In this document: in pieces, positions 1 through 7,695 of the stretch
Layout of the letters: the number at the start of each line of letters is the position of its first letter
Numbering within the stretch: position 1 is the first letter of the stretch
DNA from: Kutzneria sp044547355
GTDB taxonomy: Bacteria; Actinomycetota; Actinomycetes; Mycobacteriales; Pseudonocardiaceae
Assembly (NCBI RefSeq): GCF_044547355.1
Contig: NZ_JBIUAG010000045.1
Coordinates: 1 to 64,000, forward strand
Reading direction: 5' to 3'
DNA: 64,000 nt
The notes under the pieces: model-generated
Told to the model about the DNA's origin: nothing
The model's input: the letters and a program-made list of their open reading frames with translations, nothing else
Databases searched by the model: none
Made by a program: the position numbers and the translations under genes

Positions 1-87
1 AGAACAATCGTCCCAAGTCAGAGGGCATCTGTGTGTCTAGGACACGGTCACACCATCAAGATTTTCGGTGGATCCAGGTTGAACGTG

Positions 88-134
88 AGGAAGGGCCCCT
101 TCATGACACCGGACGTCATGAAGGGGCCCTTCCT
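88..134. repeat. GGGGCCCTTC-family palindrome, copy 1
   Basis: Perfect inverted repeat: the 20-nt arm AGGAAGGGCCCCTTCATGAC (88-107), a 7-nt loop, and its exact complement (115-134). It lies just downstream of the Hsp70-like gene's stop codon (minus strand), where it could act as a terminator. A second, inverted copy with conserved flank (CAAGATCAAGGGACCGA) lies at 55010-55088, so this is a dispersed element. Bases 1-178 hold no other recognisable gene. Confidence 0.85.
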
Positions 135-178
135 GGCGTTGGGCGAGAGATTCGGTCCCTTGATCTTGCGGCGGCGGG

Positions 179-1918
179 TCAGGCGGTGGTGGTCGTCGGG
201 GCCGGGGTCGGGTCGGTGGTGAGGGTGCCGCTGAACGACGTGGTCGTGGGGTCGGCCGGGGCCGAGGAGATGGTCGTGGTCGTTTCCGGCGGCGGGGCCA
301 CGTGCGGGTCGCCGGCGTTGGTCGTCGTGGTCGGCGGCGTGTCCGAGGGTGACGACGAGGACGAGGACGGATCGGACGACGAGGGCGGATCGGAGGCGGG
401 CGGGCCGAGCATGGGGCCGGCGGCGCGGGCCTCGTCGGAGGTGGTGGTGGTCGGCCCGGGTTGGTCGGCGGCCTGGGCCGACGGCGAGCCGGAGGACGAG
501 GTGCCCGAAGTGGTCGAGGTCGTGCTGCGCCCGGTGGTCGTGGTCGGCTTGTGCGACGACGAGGTGTTGCCGCCGGCGGCCGGGGGCTGGGCGAGGGTCG
601 GGGAGCTGCCGGGAGTCGCGGCCTGGGCCGGGGCGTTGCCGAGGTCGGAGGTCTGGGCGCTGTAGAACAGCGCGCCGCCGGCCATCGCGACGACCGCCAG
701 CCCGGTGGCCCCGGCGAACATCTTCGGCCGCACGACGCGACGATGCCGGCTGGCCGGGACCGGCAGGTGCAGGGGGATGTCCGGCTCGGACGGCCGTGAC
801 GGCGGGGAGGTCATGGCGGTGGCGACGATGGCCGGCACCGGCTCGACCACAGTGTCCAGGGACGCCGACAGTGCCGCGCCGATGGCCACGGTGGCCTTGG
901 GATCGGCGTCCACGGCCACCGGCCTCCCCAGCCCGGCCGACAGCAGCTCGGTGACCAGGGGAATCCGCGACGAGCCGCCGACCAGCAGCACGGCCGCCAG
1001 GTCGGCCTCGGTCAGTCCGGCCGCGTGGATGGTCCGCCGCATCAGGTCGACGGTCTCCTCCAGCGCCGGCCGGATCATCGCCTCGAACTCGGCGCGGATC
1101 AGCCGGGCCTGCCGCTGCCCGGACGGCAGCAGCACTGGGATGTCGGCCTCGGTGTCCAGCGACAGGGCCTCCTTGGCCTCGGTGATCTCCCGCCGCAGCC
1201 GGTACACCGCGCTCAGTGCCAGCGTGTCGTCGGACCGCAGGCCCCGCATCAGCTCCGGGAACTGGTTGCGGATCCGCTCGAACAGCAGCTCGTCGAAGTC
1301 CACGCCGCCGAAGTGGTCGTCCCCGGTCGGCTCGCCGACCAGCTCGAACGAGCCGATGGAGTCCTTGCGCAGCACGGCGATGTCCACGGTGCCGCCGCCC
1401 AGGTCGTAGACGCCGACGGTGGCGCCGGGGGACAGCCGCTCGGTCGCGGCGTAGGCGATGGCCGCCGCCGCGGGCTCGCTCAGCAACAGCGAGTCACCGA
1501 GGCCGACCGCGGCCAACGCCTTGCCCAGCAACGAGGTCTTGTGCCCGCCCCAGCCGGCCGGGTGCGTGATGGAGATCTGCTCGGGCTCACCGCCCTCGCG
1601 GGACCGCACCAGGTCCACGACCCAGCGGGCCAGCCGCGCGGTCAGCTCGTGCGCGGTGTGGCCGCCGTCGCCCAGCAGGATCGGCGTCTCGTCGCCGACA
1701 CGCCGCTTGAACTCCCGCGCCACCCCCGACGGGTCGCCGACGGCCCGCCGCTCGGCCGCGTCGCCGACCAGCACGGCGCCGTCGCGGCCGATGTGCAGCA
1801 CCGAGGGCACGCACGTGCTCCTGTTACCCAGGGTGACCATTTCCGGAGGTCCGCCTCGACGCCGAATGGCGGCCGCGGTGAACGTGGTCCCAAGGTCCAA
1901 ACCGAGCAGATAACCCAC
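179..1918 (-). CDS. Hsp70-like ATPase with C-terminal membrane anchor and Thr/Ser/Pro-rich tail
   Basis: About 579 aa from a GTG start (V in VGYLLGLDLGTTF); upstream in-frame ATGs would add a non-conserved N-terminus. The N-terminal 370 residues carry Hsp70 ATPase motifs: phosphate 1 LGLDLGTTFTAA, phosphate 2 VYDLGGGTVDIAV, and the adenosine motif VLLVGGSSRIPLV. No DnaK-type substrate-binding domain follows. Instead there is a basic stretch, one hydrophobic segment (MFAGATGLAVVAMAGGALF) and about 150 residues of Thr/Ser/Pro-rich low complexity, probably outside the membrane. It is transcribed divergently from the IniB/dynamin operon, and this pairing suggests a shared envelope-stress role (inference). 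The precise function is unknown. Confidence 0.85.
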   Translation of the reverse strand: MGYLLGLDLGTTFTAAAIRRRGGPPEMVTLGNRSTCVPSVLHIGRDGAVLVGDAAERRAVGDPSGVAREFKRRVGDETPILLGDGGHTAHELTARLARWVVDLVRSREGGEPEQISITHPAGWGGHKTSLLGKALAAVGLGDSLLLSEPAAAAIAYAATERLSPGATVGVYDLGGGTVDIAVLRKDSIGSFELVGEPTGDDHFGGVDFDELLFERIRNQFPELMRGLRSDDTLALSAVYRLRREITEAKEALSLDTEADIPVLLPSGQRQARLIRAEFEAMIRPALEETVDLMRRTIHAAGLTEADLAAVLLVGGSSRIPLVTELLSAGLGRPVAVDADPKATVAIGAALSASLDTVVEPVPAIVATAMTSPPSRPSEPDIPLHLPVPASRHRRVVRPKMFAGATGLAVVAMAGGALFYSAQTSDLGNAPAQAATPGSSPTLAQPPAAGGNTSSSHKPTTTTGRSTTSTTSGTSSSGSPSAQAADQPGPTTTTSDEARAAGPMLGPPASDPPSSSDPSSSSSSPSDTPPTTTTNAGDPHVAPPPETTTTISSAPADPTTTSFSGTLTTDPTPAPTTTTA

Positions 1919-2104
1919 GCCGGACTCATCGCGACACTCTGGGTGGTCATTAGCTCCCAAAACCCCCAACAATCCCCCAATCGACCCCCGCATCGAATCC
2001 CCCAACGCCGGGGATCCAGGACAGGGGGCCGCACCCGATGCACCCGGCGGTGATCGCTACCTAGCGTCATTGGCATCACGCCGACCGAGGAGGAGATGAT
2101 CCCC

Positions 2105-3142
2105 ATGGCGACCGGAATCAGCCTGCTGGACTTCATCATGGAGCTGCTGGGCGACCAGACCGCCCGCGACCAGTTCGAGTCCCACCCCCAGCAGACGCTG
2201 GACGACCACGGCTTCGGCCACCTGTGCGCGGCCGACGTGCACGACGCGATGCCGCTGGTGATCGACGCCGCGCAGTCGTTCGACAGAACCTACGACGCGG
2301 GCGGCCCCAGCCACGTGGTGACCCCGCCGCCGCCCCCGCCGGTGCACCCCGGCGGCGGCGTGGAGCACGCCATCGAGCAGATCCGCTACATCACGCAGAA
2401 CTACTCGTACACGAGCACCGTCGACAGCCACAACACCGTGGTCGACAACTCGGTGAACCAGAACATCTGGGCCCGCGACGTCTTCCAAAGCTTCGACAAC
2501 CACTCCACGGTCACCACCGGCGACCACAACGTCGTCGGCGACGACAACACGGTCAACAACGGCAACGTCAACGCCGACCACGGCGGCGCGGTGGCGGTCG
2601 GAGGTAGCGCCACGGGCTCGGCCGACGACTACTCCACCGACGTGCACGCCTACGGCAGCGGGAACGTGGCCGTGGCCAGCAACGGCAGCAGCACCAGCCA
2701 GAGCGACTCGCACAACAGCACGGACAGCCACAACTCCACCGACAGCCACAACACGACCGACTCGCACGACACGGTCGCCTCCGGCAACACCACGGCCTCC
2801 AACAACACCACCGCCGTGGGGTCCGGGAACGACTCGCACGACACCACCGACAGCCACGACAACACCGCGATCGGGTCCGGCAACGACAGCCACGACAACA
2901 CCGCCGTCGGGTCCGGGAACGACTCGCACGACACGACCGACTCGCACGACACCACCGACTCCAACAACCCGACCGACTCGCACGACACGGTCGCGTCGGA
3001 CAACAACCTGGCCGTCGGCTCGGGCAACGACTCGCACGACACCAGCCTGACCGAGCTCGACTCGCACGACCACACCGATATCGCCTCGCACAACGACATC
3101 GCGTCCAACAACGACGTCGACCACAGCATCGTCCACATCTGA
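2105..3142 (+). CDS. IniB-like protein with N-terminal IniB-type domain and DSHN/D repeat tail
   Basis: About 345 aa. The start is set at ATG 2105 because GAGGAG at 2088-2095 lies about 9 nt upstream; ATG 2096 overlaps that site. Residues 1-60 (ISLLDFIMELLGDQTARDQF, then an Asp-rich helix) resemble the short N-terminal domain of mycobacterial IniB. A Pro-rich linker and an Asn/Thr-rich segment follow. Residues about 200-340 are repeats of SHDTTDSHD, GSGNDSHD and VASGNT types, extremely rich in Asp, Ser, His and Asn. There is no signal peptide. The next genes encode two dynamin-like GTPases, the same order as iniB-iniA-iniC. The assignment rests on the N-terminal domain and the gene order. Confidence 0.75.
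   Translation: MATGISLLDFIMELLGDQTARDQFESHPQQTLDDHGFGHLCAADVHDAMPLVIDAAQSFDRTYDAGGPSHVVTPPPPPPVHPGGGVEHAIEQIRYITQNYSYTSTVDSHNTVVDNSVNQNIWARDVFQSFDNHSTVTTGDHNVVGDDNTVNNGNVNADHGGAVAVGGSATGSADDYSTDVHAYGSGNVAVASNGSSTSQSDSHNSTDSHNSTDSHNTTDSHDTVASGNTTASNNTTAVGSGNDSHDTTDSHDNTAIGSGNDSHDNTAVGSGNDSHDTTDSHDTTDSNNPTDSHDTVASDNNLAVGSGNDSHDTSLTELDSHDHTDIASHNDIASNNDVDHSIVHI
2690..3120 (+). repeat. Coding tandem repeats (DSHD/GSGND units)
   Basis: The DNA words gactcgcacgacac and gtcgggtccggcaacga recur many times with small changes. They encode the DSHDT and VGSGND motifs of the IniB-like tail. The reading frame is open throughout, so this is an expanded protein repeat and not a DNA array such as CRISPR. 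Confidence 0.85.
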
Positions 3143-3157
3143 CCTGGAGCTGCCGCC

Positions 3158-4927
3158 ATGCCGCCGACCGCCGCCGAGCTGCTCGCCCTCGCGATCCGGG
3201 CCACCACGGCCTACCGCAGGGAGGACCTCGGCGAGCGGCTGGCGGTGGCGCAGGGCCGGCTGCGGGACCCCGAGGTCCGGGTGCTCGTGGTCGGCGAGTT
3301 CAAGCAGGGCAAGAGCCTGCTGGTGAACTCGTTGGTGGACGCCCCGGTCTGCCCGGTCGACGACGACCTGGCGACCGCGGTGCCCACCCTGGTCCGGTTC
3401 GCGCCGGAGCCTTCGGTGGTGCTGGTCGGCGACGACGAGCACCAGCGCCGAACGGTGCCGATCGACCAGCTGGCACACCATGTCTCGGAGGCGGGGAACC
3501 CCGGCAACCGCGAGCGCCTGCGCTACGCGGAGGTCGGGGTTCCTCGCACTGTGCTGTCGGGCGGCCTGTGCCTGGTCGACACGCCCGGGGTCGGCGGCCT
3601 CGACTCGGCCCACGGGGCCAGCACCATGGCCGTGCTGCCCACCGCCGACGCGGTGATCCTGGTGTCCGACGCGGCCCAGGAGTACACCGGGCCGGAGCTG
3701 GATTTCCTGCGGCAGGCCATGAAGATGTGCCCGAACGTCCTGTGTGTGCTGACCAAGACCGACCTGTACCCGCAGTGGCGGCGGATCGCCGAGCTCAACC
3801 GCGGGCACCTGGCCGCGGCCGACGTGGACGCCGATCTGATCGCCGTCTCCTCGACCCTGCGCCAGCACGCCATCCGCACCCAGGACGCCTCCATGAATGA
3901 CGAGTCGGGCTTCCCGGAGCTGATTGCCCGGCTACGCAATGACATTCTCGGCCAGGCGGCCGCGCTCGCCGATCGTTCGGTGGCCAACGACGTGGTGTCG
4001 GTGACCACCCAGCTGTCCGCGTCCATGCAGGCCGAGCTGGCCGCCCACCGCGACCCCGATCACGCCGAGGAACTCATCGCCGAGCTGACCCGGGCCCGCG
4101 GCCGGGCCGACGCGCTCAAGGAGAGGTCGGCGCGCTGGCAACAGACTCTCAACGACGGGGTCGGCGACCTGATCGCCGACATCGAGTACGACCTGCGCGA
4201 CCGGATGCGGCACCTGCTGCGGGAGGCCGAGGAGGAGCTGGAGCTGGTCGATCCGGCCACTGTGGACGAAGAGTTCACGCTGTGGCTGCACCAGCGGGGC
4301 GCGGCCGCCGCCTCGGCCAACTTCGTCTGGACCCACCAGCGGGCCCAGTGGCTGGCCCGGCAGGTGGCCGAGCACTTCGGCGACGCCGGCGACCACGCCC
4401 TGCCCGACCTGAGCCTGCACGTCCCCCAGGCCACCAGCACCTTCGAGATGCCGGTGGCCGAGCATTTCGGCGTGGGACAGAAGGTGATCACCGGCATGCG
4501 CGGCGGCTACGGCGGCACGATCATGATCGGCATGCTGAGCACGGTCGCGGGGCTGACCCTGCTCAACCCGGTGTCGGTGGCGGCCGGCGTGCTGCTGGGC
4601 CGCAAAACCGTGAAGGACGAGCGCAAGCGCCAGGTGCAGCGGCGGCAGAGCGAGGCCAAGGCGGCGGCGCGACGATTCGTGGACGACCTGATTTTCCAAG
4701 TGGGCAAGGAATCCCGGGATCTGCTGCGGCAGTTGCAGCGCACCCTGCGCGACCATTTCACCACCTACGCCCAGGAGTTGTCCCGGTCCGTGCAGGAGGC
4801 GCTCAGCGCCGCGCAGCAGGCCGTGAAGGCCGACACCGGCAGCCGGGACGAGCGGATCAAGGACCTCACCGCCGAGCTGGCCCGGGTCGAGCACCTGGCC
4901 TCGATGGCCCGGGAGCTGGCCCGATGA
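3158..4927 (+). CDS. Dynamin-family GTPase (IniA-like)
   Basis: 589 aa. GTPase motifs are intact: G1 GEFKQGKSLLVNSL near residue 45, G3 DTPGVGG near 145, G4 TKTD near 205. The helical remainder has a glycine-rich hydrophobic stretch (about 450-485: MRGGYGGTIMIGMLSTVAGL, then LLNPVSVAAGVLLG) that could insert into membrane, as in bacterial dynamin-like proteins and mycobacterial IniA. The start ATG lies 15 bp after the IniB-like stop with GGAG upstream. The stop TGA overlaps the ATG of a 26-codon ORF that leads into the second dynamin gene, so translation of the operon is probably coupled. Inferred role: nucleotide-dependent membrane remodelling under envelope stress. Confidence 0.85.
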   Translation: MPPTAAELLALAIRATTAYRREDLGERLAVAQGRLRDPEVRVLVVGEFKQGKSLLVNSLVDAPVCPVDDDLATAVPTLVRFAPEPSVVLVGDDEHQRRTVPIDQLAHHVSEAGNPGNRERLRYAEVGVPRTVLSGGLCLVDTPGVGGLDSAHGASTMAVLPTADAVILVSDAAQEYTGPELDFLRQAMKMCPNVLCVLTKTDLYPQWRRIAELNRGHLAAADVDADLIAVSSTLRQHAIRTQDASMNDESGFPELIARLRNDILGQAAALADRSVANDVVSVTTQLSASMQAELAAHRDPDHAEELIAELTRARGRADALKERSARWQQTLNDGVGDLIADIEYDLRDRMRHLLREAEEELELVDPATVDEEFTLWLHQRGAAAASANFVWTHQRAQWLARQVAEHFGDAGDHALPDLSLHVPQATSTFEMPVAEHFGVGQKVITGMRGGYGGTIMIGMLSTVAGLTLLNPVSVAAGVLLGRKTVKDERKRQVQRRQSEAKAAARRFVDDLIFQVGKESRDLLRQLQRTLRDHFTTYAQELSRSVQEALSAAQQAVKADTGSRDERIKDLTAELARVEHLASMARELAR

Positions 4928-5004
4928 GCGAGCTTGCGAGCGAATCATTCAACGCGGAGCGTCCGCGAACGCGGACACCGAGCGCTAGCGAGGTGCGGCA
5001 GTGA
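4924..5004 (+). CDS. 26-codon ORF bridging the two dynamin genes, made from a dispersed repeat
   Basis: ATG 4924 overlaps the stop of the upstream GTPase (ATGA), and its own TGA (5002-5004) overlaps the GTG start of the next (GTGA). The peptide begins MSELASESFNAERPRTRT. Almost the same peptide forms the N-terminus of IcmF at 17913, because both come from the same 68-bp repeat. The ORF may have no peptide function and may serve only to carry ribosomes across the inserted element. That reading is inferred from the two exact overlaps. Confidence 0.45.
   Translation: MSELASESFNAERPRTRTPSASEVRQ
4925..4992 (+). repeat. Start-codon-associated 68-bp repeat, copy 1
   Basis: Begins TGAGCGAGCTTGCGAGCGAA and matches 17914-17981 at about 62 of 68 positions. 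It contains a conserved 7-bp hairpin, GTCCGCG-AA-CGCGGAC (loop AG in copy 2). In both copies the element starts at the second base of an initiation codon. Confidence 0.85.
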
Positions 5005-6440
5005 GCCGGCTCGGCGGCCAGGTCCGCACGCTGCTCCGGGACGCCGTCGACGTGTTCCGTGAGACGCCGGACATCGCACAGTCGTTGCGGGACCACCTCG
5101 ACCGCCTCGACGGGCCGCTGCGGGTGGCGATCGCCGGGCAGATCAAGGCCGGCAAGTCCACGCTGCTCAACGCGTTGGTGGGGGAGCGGCTGGCCCCGAC
5201 CGACGCCGGCGAGTGCACCCGGATCGTCACCTGGTACCGGCAGGGCCACCGGCCGCGCGTCTGCGCGCACCCGATCACCGGCGGCCCGCGCCAGCTCCGG
5301 GTGGACCGCGAGGACGGGGCGCTGCGCATCGACCTGGAGGGCCTCAGCCCCGCCCACGTCGAACGGCTGGTGGTGGACTGGCCGACCCGCGGCCTGACCG
5401 ACACGATCCTCATCGACACGCCCGGCATCGCCTCGCTGTCCACCGACGTTTCCGCGCGGGCCAACGGTTTCCTGGCGCCCGAGGACGAGCCCAGCGAGGC
5501 CGACGCCGTGGTGTACCTGATGCGGCACCTGCACAGCGCCGACCTGCGGCTGCTGGAATCGTTCCACGACAACGGAATCGCCCGGGCCAACCCGGTCAAC
5601 ACCATCGCCGTGCTGTCCCGGGCCGACGAGATCGGCGTGGGCCGGATCGACGCCCTGATGTCGGCCGGCAAGATCGCGCGCCGGTACCGGTCCGATCCGC
5701 GGCTGCGGCGGCTGTGCCAGGGCGTGGTGCCGGTGGCCGGGCTGCTCGCCGAGACGGCGCGATCCCTGCACCAGCACGAGTTCGACCTGTTGGCCGGCAT
5801 GGCGGCCAAACCCCGGGCCGAGGTCGAGGCGGCCCTGCTCTCGGCCGACCGGTTCGCCAGCTACGCCGGCGGTTTCGGGCTGCTGGACCGGTTCGGGCTG
5901 TTCGGCGTGCGGCTGTCGCTGGCGCTGATCCGCCAGGGTTTCGGCGATCCCGGCCGGCTGGCCGCCGAGCTGACCCGGCGCAGCGGCATCGACGAGCTGC
6001 GGGCCGTGTTCGCCGCCCAGTTCACCCAGCGCCGCGACCTGCTCAAGTCCCGCTCCGCCCTGCTCGCGGTGGAGGCCTTGCTGCGCAAGGACTTCCGCCC
6101 CGGCACCGAACTGCTGCGGGACGAGGTCGAGCGGATACTGGCCGGCGCGCACGAGTTCACCGAGCTGCGGGTCCTCGGCGCGCTGCGCTCCGGCGTCACC
6201 GATCTCGCCGAATCCGCCATGGACGAGGCCGAACGCCTGCTCGGCGCCGGCGGCGCGCTGCCGTGGTCGCGTCTCGGCCTCGCCCCCGACACCGGCCGCC
6301 CCGAACAGCGCGCCGCCGTGCTCGACGCCCTGGCCCGCTGGCAGCGTCAGGCCGAGAACCCGTTGGCCCGAAAGGCCACCATCGACGTCGCCCGAGTGGT
6401 GGTCCGCACGTGCGAGGGAATGGCCGACGAACTCGCCTGA
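5001..6440 (+). CDS. Dynamin-family GTPase (IniC-like)
   Basis: 479 aa from GTG 5001, which overlaps the stop of the 26-codon ORF. G1 AGQIKAGKSTLLNALVG near residue 50, G3 DTPGIAS near 138, and a degenerate G4 (SRADE) near 210. It is shorter than the upstream GTPase and lacks the long glycine-rich hydrophobic stretch, the same asymmetry seen between IniA and IniC. Paired dynamin-like proteins commonly act as hetero-oligomers, so this is probably the partner subunit. No separate promoter is evident. Confidence 0.85.
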   Translation: MSRLGGQVRTLLRDAVDVFRETPDIAQSLRDHLDRLDGPLRVAIAGQIKAGKSTLLNALVGERLAPTDAGECTRIVTWYRQGHRPRVCAHPITGGPRQLRVDREDGALRIDLEGLSPAHVERLVVDWPTRGLTDTILIDTPGIASLSTDVSARANGFLAPEDEPSEADAVVYLMRHLHSADLRLLESFHDNGIARANPVNTIAVLSRADEIGVGRIDALMSAGKIARRYRSDPRLRRLCQGVVPVAGLLAETARSLHQHEFDLLAGMAAKPRAEVEAALLSADRFASYAGGFGLLDRFGLFGVRLSLALIRQGFGDPGRLAAELTRRSGIDELRAVFAAQFTQRRDLLKSRSALLAVEALLRKDFRPGTELLRDEVERILAGAHEFTELRVLGALRSGVTDLAESAMDEAERLLGAGGALPWSRLGLAPDTGRPEQRAAVLDALARWQRQAENPLARKATIDVARVVVRTCEGMADELA

Positions 6441-6447
6441 ACGGCGC

Positions 6448-6453
6448 TACCCT
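6448..6453 (+). promoter_or_regulatory. Possible leaderless -10 element
   Basis: TACCCT ends 6 nt before ATG 6460, and there is no Shine-Dalgarno sequence between them. A TAnnnT -10 this close to the start codon is typical of leaderless transcripts in actinobacteria, so the secreted-protein gene may have its own promoter despite following the dynamin operon by 20 bp. Confidence 0.4.
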
Positions 6454-6459
6454 GCCCCC

Positions 6460-7542
6460 ATGAAGATGGGGGTTTTGCGCCGCATGGCGGCATTCGCAGC
6501 AGTTGTCCTGTCCGTCCTCGCCTCCACCCTGGCGCTGGGCGGCTCGGCCTACGCGGCCACGCCGCTGGGCAAGACCAACTGGGTGGTGAGCGTCGCCGGC
6601 TTCTCCACCACCGCCGACAACAACTACCTGCGGCTCGGCTACATCGTGTTCGACCCGGCCAGCAACGCCGTCCAGCACAACTTCTGGACCTGGAGCCAGA
6701 CCGCGTTCCCGGTCCCGGTCAACAGCGGCGACGTCTACTACTGCGGCCAGCAGCACGACAACGCCAACCCGCGCAACAACTGTCCGATCAAGACCGCGCC
6801 GGGCTTCACCGGCGACCCGAACGGCCACTTCACCGGCACGTACGCCTACAACGCGGCCAGCGGGCAGGTGAGCATCACCTGGACCAGCAGCACCATCAAC
6901 GGCTCCACCACCACGGTCAACCTGGGCGAGACCTGGGCGGTCTCCGAGCTGCGGCCTGGCCTGGGCCGGATGGAGCTGACCGGCGACACGTACTCGATCA
7001 CTGGCGGCATCGGCTACGGCAGCAACGCCTCGCTGGCCCAGACCAGCAAGGCCCCGATGAGCACGGTGCGGGCCACCTCGCACGGCTACCAGCTGGAGGG
7101 CCAGGCCGAGAACGGCCGCCAGATCACCAACTGGACCCGGGGCCACAGCGGCGCGCTCACCGTCGGCCCGACCTGGAACATCTGCGACGACGGCTCCTGC
7201 CTCGGCTACGTGCAGACCGGCTCGGGCTGCGACCCGAGCTCCTGCTGCCCCAAGGACGGCAACTACGACGCCTGCGTCAAGAAGATCACCGACACCGGCG
7301 ACCGGCGGTTCTACTACCTGACCGGCGATCTCGGCGGCCGTCGCAACAGCTATGAGTTCTGGTGCGAGTGCCTGTCCTACGACCAGTGCTACATCGGCAA
7401 CAGCCATGTGCGGCCGCTGCTACAGGTGATCGACGACTCCGGCGCGTTCCAGGGCTGGGTCGGGGCCGAGGTCAGTCCCGACCGCAGCGGCACCCGCACG
7501 CCGGCCGGCGAGTACTACAGCGCCTTCGCCCTCGTCTCCTAG
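6460..7542 (+). CDS. Secreted Cys-rich protein of unknown function
   Basis: 360 aa. A clear Sec signal peptide is present: basic MKMGVLRRM, a hydrophobic core, then GGSAYA before ATPLGKTN. The mature part starts with beta-rich sequence containing repeated Thr/Asn/Trp stretches (NNYLRLGYIVFDP, WTWSQTAFPVP). The last third carries about ten cysteines in tight clusters (CDDGSCLGY, CDPSSCCPKDGNYDAC, WCECLSYDQC), probably disulfide-bonded outside the cell. No catalytic family is recognised. It follows the dynamin operon closely on the same strand but may be transcribed separately. Confidence 0.75.
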   Translation: MKMGVLRRMAAFAAVVLSVLASTLALGGSAYAATPLGKTNWVVSVAGFSTTADNNYLRLGYIVFDPASNAVQHNFWTWSQTAFPVPVNSGDVYYCGQQHDNANPRNNCPIKTAPGFTGDPNGHFTGTYAYNAASGQVSITWTSSTINGSTTTVNLGETWAVSELRPGLGRMELTGDTYSITGGIGYGSNASLAQTSKAPMSTVRATSHGYQLEGQAENGRQITNWTRGHSGALTVGPTWNICDDGSCLGYVQTGSGCDPSSCCPKDGNYDACVKKITDTGDRRFYYLTGDLGGRRNSYEFWCECLSYDQCYIGNSHVRPLLQVIDDSGAFQGWVGAEVSPDRSGTRTPAGEYYSAFALVS

Positions 7543-7558
7543 CTACCACCCGGTAACG

Positions 7559-7609
7559 CCACATGCGCTTCCCATGTGGCGCCTGAACGCAAATGGGAAG
7601 CGCATGTGG
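7559..7609. terminator. CCACATGCGCTTCC palindrome, copy 1 (convergent junction)
   Basis: A perfect 16-bp stem: CCACATGCGCTTCCCA (7559-7574) pairs with 7594-7609. It lies between convergent genes (stop 7542 plus, stop 7696 minus), so it probably acts as a bidirectional terminator. It lacks a T-tract. Confidence 0.6.
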
Positions 7610-7629
7610 CGTAAGCGCCGGGGGGAACG

Positions 7630-7680
7630 CCACATGCGCTTCCCATGTGGCATCTGAACGCAAATGGGAAGCGCATGTGG
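7630..7680. terminator. CCACATGCGCTTCC palindrome, copy 2 (tandem)
   Basis: The same 16-bp stem as copy 1 (arms 7630-7645 and 7665-7680) with a nearly identical loop (ATCTGAACGCAAA against CGCCTGAACGCAAA). This is a recent tandem duplication of the element. Confidence 0.6.
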
Positions 7681-7695
7681 GGAAAAGGGGGGTGG

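Noticed and set aside
2690..3120. CRISPR-like array
   Set aside because: The repeat units vary in length, have no unique spacers and stay in one open coding frame.
2057..3868. 603-aa antisense frame across the IniB-like repeats
   Set aside because: Val/Gly/Arg low-complexity sequence, the mirror of the coding repeats.
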